A stretch of DNA of 9,352 nt, from the NCBI GenBank assembly GCA_900552735.1, contig USBA01000069.1, forward strand, positions 1 to 9,352. The letters are read 5' to 3'. The notes beneath the pieces were generated by a model. It saw nothing but the letters and a program-made list of their open reading frames with translations, made no database searches and was not told the origin of the DNA. Numbering within the stretch: position 1 is the first letter of the stretch; each line of letters begins with the position of its first letter. Made by a program: the position numbers and the translations under genes. This DNA comes from an uncultured Collinsella sp. (GTDB taxonomy: Bacteria; Actinomycetota; Coriobacteriia; Coriobacteriales; Coriobacteriaceae). This document shows positions 1 through 3,898 of this stretch, piece after piece.

Positions 1-1195
1 ACCAGTACCAGACGCCGGAGATCAGCTTCCAGCCCTTATAAGGCTGCCCGTTTGACGATACGTAATATTTACCTTCGTCCGTTTCCTGCCAATGATCCCC
101 CAGGCCCTTTCCAAACCAATAGTTAACATCAACGTCACCGCTTACACCGGGAACGCTGCCACGGAAAGAATACTGCCAACAATCATATTTAGCAGGGGCT
201 TCAGGAGTAAGGCCAAGGCACTCATCGTAACGGCCTCCGTACCAGGACTGGGCAGTCCAGATGCTCCAGCCGCTAGAAAGAAAACAAGGGTCGGTAAGGT
301 AGTTCTTGAACCAGTTAACGTTTGCGTAAATACCGGGCTTATAACCCGCTGCCGCAATTTGACCGCAGAAGGTCTTTGCGATCGATGCGAGCTTCGAGGG
401 ATCGTTAAATGGCGTCCACTTGGGCGAACCATCGGCATTTGTTTTTTGCTCTTCCAAGTCATAGTAAACGGGAAGGGTGGGCGAATGACCCTTAAGGGCA
501 CTTAACATCAAACGCGCCTCGGCCTGGGCTTCATCCTCGTTGCGCGCATAGGAGTAAAGGTACACACCATACGGAATTCCCAAACGCTCGCACTCGCTTA
601 CGTTGCGCTTAAAGTAATTGTCCAGCCTTCCGCCGCTTGTATCACCGGCAAAACCAACTCTTAGAATCGCAAAGTCGATACCGGCATCTTTCACGGACTG
701 CCAATTAATGGTTCCGTTGTGCTCGCTCACATCGATTCCCTGCGCCGTTGCGCCCTTAGGCATGCTGTGCATTGCACGGCCTTCGAAATCTGCATTTGCG
801 CCATAATCGTCAGGAAGATCGGAGCGGAGGGAACCGTCGACATAACGCCAAGAGTTCTCAGCCAGGGGGGCCACGACATCCGCATCAGACGTCTCATCAG
901 AAGCCTCGTCTGCTCCCTTGTTAGAGTCCTCGTCGGAAGTTGCTTCGCCATCCGCGGTCTCGCTTGAATCAGGCGTCGAGGAGTCCTGGGCAACCGAATC
1001 GCTCTCCGCCTGATCGTCAGACGTATCCGCAGAGGCGTTAGAAGCGCTCTCGGTCGCAGGCTGCGATACCTTCGGTTGCTCCTGAGCCAAATCGAGTGTC
1101 TCGGCATACAGTGCAAAAGGCTGAAGCACGCCAGAAAGCCCAAATACAAGGGAGAGAAATAATGCAACGCAGCACTTTAGTCGTTTCATAGACAT
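1..1195 (-). CDS. Secreted GH25 lysozyme (muramidase) with cell-wall-binding repeats, 3' end cut by the window
   Basis: The frame stays open to the left edge, giving 398 visible residues. Residues 1-31 form a signal peptide: a basic start, a hydrophobic core and a likely cleavage site after LYA. Residues 32-112 are a low-complexity linker rich in Ser, Asp, Glu and Ala. The GH25 domain starts near residue 150 with GIDVSEHNG (D155). YYDLEE (D246, E248) is the DxE pair expected of this fold, so catalytic residues are present. After the domain, an aromatic and glycine-rich stretch (YYVSSNG, then GWKLISGVWYW) begins what looks like a series of CW-binding repeats. The family cleaves the MurNAc-GlcNAc bond of peptidoglycan; action outside the membrane is inferred. 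ATG 1195 is preferred because AGGG lies 7 bases upstream; ATG 1189, also in frame, is an alternative. The gene has its own promoter and sits beyond a glycosyltransferase locus, so a role in wall turnover is likely but unproven. Confidence 0.9.
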   Translation of the reverse strand, partial: MSMKRLKCCVALFLSLVFGLSGVLQPFALYAETLDLAQEQPKVSQPATESASNASADTSDDQAESDSVAQDSSTPDSSETADGEATSDEDSNKGADEASDETSDADVVAPLAENSWRYVDGSLRSDLPDDYGANADFEGRAMHSMPKGATAQGIDVSEHNGTINWQSVKDAGIDFAILRVGFAGDTSGGRLDNYFKRNVSECERLGIPYGVYLYSYARNEDEAQAEARLMLSALKGHSPTLPVYYDLEEQKTNADGSPKWTPFNDPSKLASIAKTFCGQIAAAGYKPGIYANVNWFKNYLTDPCFLSSGWSIWTAQSWYGGRYDECLGLTPEAPAKYDCWQYSFRGSVPGVSGDVDVNYWFGKGLGDHWQETDEGKYYVSSNGQPYKGWKLISGVWYW

Positions 1196-1226
1196 CCATT
1201 CGCCCTAATTAATCGTAGATACTGGA

Positions 1227-1235
1227 ATTATAACA
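1227..1235 (-). promoter_or_regulatory. Extended -10 promoter of the GH25 lysozyme gene
   Basis: On the minus strand these nine bases read TGTTATAAT, a consensus -10 hexamer with the TG extension. It lies about 31 bases before ATG 1195, leaving a short leader of roughly 25 bases. No good -35 box sits 16-18 bases upstream, which is typical of extended -10 promoters. A TTGACA occurs further upstream, but 34 bases from this -10, so it is not its partner. It implies that the lysozyme gene is transcribed independently of the glycosyltransferase operon. Confidence 0.5.
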
Positions 1236-1285
1236 GCCTGAGTGACGCATTTACGTTCATGGCCCATGTCAACGCATAATGGATC

Positions 1286-1325
1286 GCACCAGACAGGCAT
1301 GCCCCTTAGTAGCCTTACCGGCTCT
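1286..1325 (-). pseudogene. 40-base remnant of the AAA-type ATPase gene
   Basis: These 40 bases match 3520-3559, inside the longer ATPase fragment, at 35 of 40 positions without gaps. Read on the minus strand in the same frame they give RAGKATKGHACLV against RAAKATKGYAYLV. No match is seen on either side beyond about 1286 and 1325. The piece lies directly downstream of the glycosyltransferase 3' fragment and its 35-base tail, which is the gene order seen in the longer copy. It is therefore read as what is left of a second ATPase gene after deletion. It has no coding potential of its own. Confidence 0.7.
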
Positions 1326-1360
1326 GAAAGAAAGGTTGAGACTTCCTAAAAACCATTGCT

Positions 1361-1549
1361 TTAGACCGAGAAATACTCACTCTCAGCGGATAAGTTCGGC
1401 CCCAACCACGGATCGCCCGTCAAGAAGAACTCCGGCCAGCGCTGCATGAACAGTGCTTGCTCACGTTTCCAACGGCGGAGCTTTTCCTCGTTGGCCTCTT
1501 CCCTGCCGCGCGAGGTGAACTCGTAGTGGTACAGCTCGGCATAGGGCAT
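1361..1549 (-). pseudogene. Duplicated 3' end of the large GT2 gene (62 codons)
   Basis: The 62 residues, from MPYAELYHYEF to SESEYFSV, match the last 62 residues of the 828-aa glycosyltransferase (positions 767-828) except for three changes: Thr to Met at the first residue, Asp to Thr in the LDGD motif, and Ser to Ala near the end. The first 69 bases are identical to the parent; the remaining 118 carry about 17 mostly silent differences. Homology continues for 35 bases past the stop codon. The fragment contains only the C-terminal tail of the second GT2 domain, so it cannot be an enzyme. It does have an in-frame ATG at the breakpoint with GGAGGAGGG three bases upstream (1553-1561), so a 62-aa product could in principle be made. 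A decayed gene copy is the safer call. Confidence 0.8.
1479..1547 (-). repeat. 69-base perfect direct repeat, copy 1 (glycosyltransferase 3' region)
   Basis: Every base from 1479 to 1547 equals the base 2538 positions further on (4017-4085). Both copies are in the same orientation and reading frame. Outward of 1547 the match ends abruptly; below 1479 it continues as a diverged match through the stop codon to about 1326. Confidence 0.9.
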
Positions 1550-1705
1550 TTGCCCTCCTCCAACAAAACACTGTCACTAACTTAGCCCACCAACCTCGCC
1601 ATTTGTTAAGCAACAAGTGCGAGCGGTAGGTATTGATCTACAAACGTTGGGGATTGAAAAAAATGCAGTAGCCGAAAACGTAATATCTTCCGATTGGCGC
1701 GGCAT
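1550..1705. other. Intergenic stretch between the glycosyltransferase fragment and the Abi terminator
   Basis: This stretch separates the breakpoint of the duplicated glycosyltransferase end from the candidate terminator of the Abi gene. It holds a strong Shine-Dalgarno-like run at its left edge (1553-1561, minus strand) and a small hairpin at 1601-1618 with a 7-pair stem and a 4-base loop. A plus-strand open frame starting at GTG 1617 runs to 1880 and overlaps the Abi 3' end, but it has no ribosome binding site and no recognisable family. I see no convincing gene. It is AT-richer than the glycosyltransferase genes, like the Abi gene, so it probably arrived with that cassette. Confidence 0.4.
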
Positions 1706-1739
1706 AAAAATAGAGGGCGTCCCAAAAGAGAAGCCCCCT
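1706..1739 (-). terminator. Candidate intrinsic terminator of the Abi_2 gene
   Basis: In minus-strand RNA, AGGGGGC (1739-1733) pairs with GCCCUCU (1718-1712) through seven pairs including one G-U, closing a 14-base loop. It is followed at once by AUUUUU (1711-1706). The stem starts 53 bases after the Abi stop codon and only works in the Abi direction, because there is no T-run on the other side. The large loop makes it moderate in strength. Confidence 0.5.
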
Positions 1740-1791
1740 TGCAAAACGGCCGAACCGCTTTTCGAAGTGGGAAATATTTTGCACCAGATGC

Positions 1792-2805
1792 CTAGGAATC
1801 GCAAGAAGGCATATCTTCAGCGTCACACAAATACCATGCGCCGATCACTTTCGACAAAAACGAGAAGGAGGAAGTTATGACCTCCGCACCTTTATAGTAG
1901 TTGATGTTGCGATTTGCCCTAGAAATAAACTTGGAAAGCGATTGTGCTTTGTGCTTAATAACGCCTTTAGACGACACCTCTTTGTGGAGATATAGCGTTG
2001 TGACAATCTGGCGTATTCGCTCATTGCTCATCCTTGCCTTACGCTGATAAGAGCCAACCCCATCTATTTTGCTCAATGCCTTCATAACACCGTTATTTGC
2101 CCTTCGGGCATTCCCACCCGAAGCAAGACCATTAAGAATGCAACTATTGTGAGCACACGCGTTGCGGAGATCTTTTGCCGCGCGAAGCAAATAAAACCTA
2201 TCGCGAAGCTCATCATCGTCAAACCGTTTGGCGCAAAACAAAATGAATGAATTAAAGGCGCCAAAGGTAATAACTTCCAGAAAGGCCCAGACAGGCATAT
2301 TAAAACCACTGTATTTTGCAAGAATGCCTGCAGAATAGGCACTCGACTCACAACGTGAAATCTCTTTTTTGACCCAGTTGGTCACATTCCCCTTGCTATC
2401 AAATGTATCCTGCTCGCTTAAATAGTCTTGAACGATTTCGTAACCGTCCTCGGCATGCTGCTCTATCCTGCCCAGCAAGTCAACTTTGCAGAAGTGCTCA
2501 ATATCAAGAGTGAGCGAAATCATCTCGTTTCGAAGCAACATATCAATAATCGAAAGGTCAACAAGCATCTTGAAATCTAAGTTGACATATTCACCCTTGC
2601 GTTTTCCATCAGAAACCTTTGGAAATCCGGTGCGGTACGAGCGCAAGCGAAAGTAATTGTTGTTCTTCGTCAGATACTCGACCGCCTCTGCCTCGCTCAT
2701 ATAGCGGAAACGGACACCCTTGCTCTTAAGATGGGAGACTTGCTCCCAAGGAGTAAGCCAAGGCTTTTGATCGCACATATCTTGTTGACGAATAGGACTA
2801 TTCAT
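1792..2805 (-). CDS. Abi_2-family (AbiD/AbiF-like) HEPN-domain abortive-infection protein
   Basis: The 337-residue product has the Abi_2 layout. The N-terminal part (KPWLTPWEQVSHLKSKGV, 14-31, then NNYFRLRSYRTGF, 49-61) is followed by the helical core with the conserved LRNEM segment (91-95), MPVWAFLEVITFGAFN (170-185) and RNACAHN (214-220). R214 and H219 form the Rx4H motif expected of HEPN ribonucleases. Length is normal for the family and nothing appears broken. Family members act in phage defence, often by shutting down the infected cell through RNA cleavage; the target here is unknown. ATG 2805 has GGAG seven bases upstream; Met10 is a weaker alternative start. The gene is AT-richer than the surrounding glycosyltransferases and carries its own candidate promoter and terminator, so it looks like an acquired stand-alone cassette. 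No partner gene is evident, but a non-coding RNA partner cannot be excluded. Confidence 0.88.
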   Translation of the reverse strand: MNSPIRQQDMCDQKPWLTPWEQVSHLKSKGVRFRYMSEAEAVEYLTKNNNYFRLRSYRTGFPKVSDGKRKGEYVNLDFKMLVDLSIIDMLLRNEMISLTLDIEHFCKVDLLGRIEQHAEDGYEIVQDYLSEQDTFDSKGNVTNWVKKEISRCESSAYSAGILAKYSGFNMPVWAFLEVITFGAFNSFILFCAKRFDDDELRDRFYLLRAAKDLRNACAHNSCILNGLASGGNARRANNGVMKALSKIDGVGSYQRKARMSNERIRQIVTTLYLHKEVSSKGVIKHKAQSLSKFISRANRNINYYKGAEVITSSFSFLSKVIGAWYLCDAEDMPSCDS

Positions 2806-2842
2806 TGCGCTCTCCAGCGTATTTGATGAAATAACAGATCTA

Positions 2843-2871
2843 ATTTTATCCTAACTGTAAATACCTATTAA
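2843..2871 (-). promoter_or_regulatory. Candidate promoter of the Abi_2 gene
   Basis: On the minus strand TTAATA (2871-2866) and TAAAAT (2848-2843) are separated by 17 bases and match the -35 and -10 consensus at four and five of six positions. The -10 box lies 37 bases before ATG 2805, in an AT-rich leader. The ribosome binding site GGAG sits seven bases before the start codon. The call rests on sequence match only. Confidence 0.35.
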
Positions 2872-2873
2872 AC

Positions 2874-2958
2874 AGCCGGACGCTCATGCAAATACATCAT
2901 GGCACGCCGCCGCCCATCTCGCCCTGAGCTCGTGACAACGATAGCCCTCGCGCTTTGC
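2874..2958 (-). pseudogene. Decayed internal fragment of the large GT2 gene
   Basis: A 19-base exact match (2940-2958 with 4258-4276) encodes AKREGY in both places. Further on, CAAATAC-TC at 2889-2898 matches 4183-4192 at 9 of 10 bases, and AGCCG at 2874-2878 lies at exactly the same spacing as 4168-4172. Between the blocks the fragment is 24 bases shorter than the intact gene, so the frame is kept: ACHDVF here against ACQMVRRDVF there. It corresponds to residues about 704-739 of the 828-aa protein and then hits a stop codon. It lies just upstream of the Abi gene, while the 3' end of the same gene lies downstream of it. The 19-base block is firm; the rest of the alignment is weaker. Confidence 0.5.
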
Positions 2959-3139
2959 GAATGGTATCTTTGTTGCTGCAAATTAAAACACGCAATGCTA
3001 TAGATAGACGAAATCTGATTAGCGGGCGACGAAGAGTGCCACATCTCTATTATCACGGGGATTGACGACCCAGAAAAACCCGATATGGCAATCGACGCTG
3101 AGAGCAGTCCTAAAGAATATGACGTCGCCCTCACTCGAT
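2959..3139. other. Unassigned stretch between the glycosyltransferase remnant and the ATPase fragment
   Basis: Together with the Abi promoter and the glycosyltransferase remnant, this forms a stretch of about 330 bases without an intact gene (2806-3139). Open frames exist on both strands, including a serine-rich minus-strand frame (2868-3134) and a plus-strand frame (3019-3239). Neither has a ribosome binding site or a family signature, and the plus-strand frame runs antisense into the ATPase fragment. No clear hairpin or terminator was found after the ATPase stop codon. It may be further decayed coding sequence. Confidence 0.35.
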
Positions 3140-3748
3140 TTAAAACCGTTCGAGAATCTCCTCGGCATTCTCTCGCAGATAGATATCTAGGTCCGGCACG
3201 GCAAACTGCACGTAACCCCTCTGCGGTGCCTGAATAACCTCCCTTTGTAGCAATTTGGCCCTAATAGAGCTGATCTCATTGGTCTTTTTACCCATGCGCC
3301 TAGCAATCTCGGCTGATTTGGACTGTTGTTTATCCTCGCACATCGCCAAAAGGTATTTGATATCGTTAAGCCCCAGTCCAGAAATCGCGGGCTCGTGAAC
3401 AACATCGTGAAAACGAGCCTCTGCCAGTGCAATGCCTTCGGTGACGTCGCGCTCGCTCACAATGGCACTTTTGGCACGATGCAAATTGGCTCGTTGCCAA
3501 ATGGAGTAACCGACCAGTTGCACCAGATAGGCATAGCCCTTAGTGGCCTTAGCGGCTCTCGACAGAAGATTTTCCTCTATGGTCAAACCAGTCGCAATAA
3601 AACTGTCGCCCATAGAGAGCGCAACCTCCACCTGGTTGATAGGCGCCAGATCTTCGGGGAGGGCACGACGCAAGAACGTAAGCGCCTTGCCGTTAATAAG
3701 ATCCATAACACCGGCGGGTAAACCGGCAAAGGCAAGTGCGATATCTAC
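3140..3748 (-). pseudogene. N-terminally truncated AAA-type ATPase (lid and winged-helix part only)
   Basis: The open frame begins right after a stop codon (3749-3751) with VDIALAFAGLPAGV, an internal segment of AAA-type ATPases with Cdc6/Orc1-like architecture, and continues with LTFLRRALP. It then contains the lid region (AAKATKGYAYLVQLVGYSIW) and a C-terminal winged helix-turn-helix (NDIKYLLAMCEDKQ through AEIARRMGKKTNEIS). The Walker A and B half, normally some 150-200 residues before this point, is absent, so ATP binding is not possible. ATG 3706 lies inside the conserved sequence and has no ribosome binding site. The frame is otherwise clean over about 200 codons, so truncation is recent or the remainder is still used. 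A 35-of-40-base match to a second remnant is found at 1286-1325. The role of the intact family is not known to me. Confidence 0.7.
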
Positions 3749-3805
3749 TTATATCGGATAATATCGAGTTATATAAGCCTGTATAAACTTATCGCGGAAG
3801 TATCG
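3741..3805. promoter_or_regulatory. Helically phased ATATC-like motif array (possible operator)
   Basis: ATATC or ATAT motifs start at 3741 (ATATCT), 3751 (ATATCG), 3761 (ATATCG) and 3771 (ATATAA), exactly ten bases apart. GTATAA follows at 3781, then TTATCG (3789-3794) and TATCGA (3801-3806), still spaced about one helical turn. All would face the same side of the DNA. The array sits at the truncated 5' edge of the ATPase fragment, and the first motif overlaps its first remaining codons. This is the sort of pattern bound cooperatively by a repressor or by a DNA-binding ATPase. An AT-rich microsatellite origin is the alternative. Confidence 0.45.
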
Positions 3806-3898
3806 AGCTTTCGTAATTTGTCTTATTAGGTAGTCCAACGTTGTTTTCTTCCAAGCTCATAGCGAAAGAAAGTTAAGGACTCCTAAAAAACCATTGCC

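Noticed and set aside
1256..1274. TTGACA near 1270 (minus strand) as the -35 box of the lysozyme promoter
   Set aside because: It lies 34 bases from the -10 hexamer, far from the 16-18 base spacing needed, and no other -10 box fits it.
1743..1762. AAAACGG/CCGCTTTT hairpin as the Abi terminator
   Set aside because: The stem has only three GC pairs plus a bulge and no following T-run. The hairpin at 1706-1739 is a better candidate.
1779..1789. Third copy of TTGCACCAGAT, also found in the ATPase fragment, as a possible integration site flanking the Abi gene
   Set aside because: Only 11 bases match and the similarity does not extend. A match of this length is expected by chance in a window of this size.
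2868..3134. Minus-strand 88-codon frame upstream of the Abi gene as a small gene
   Set aside because: Serine-rich with no recognisable family. It runs out of frame over the glycosyltransferase remnant at 2874-2958, where another frame carries the homology.
3019..3239. Plus-strand open frame running from the intergenic region into the ATPase fragment
   Set aside because: It has no start codon with a ribosome binding site, no family signature, and its second half is antisense to the clearly recognisable ATPase sequence.
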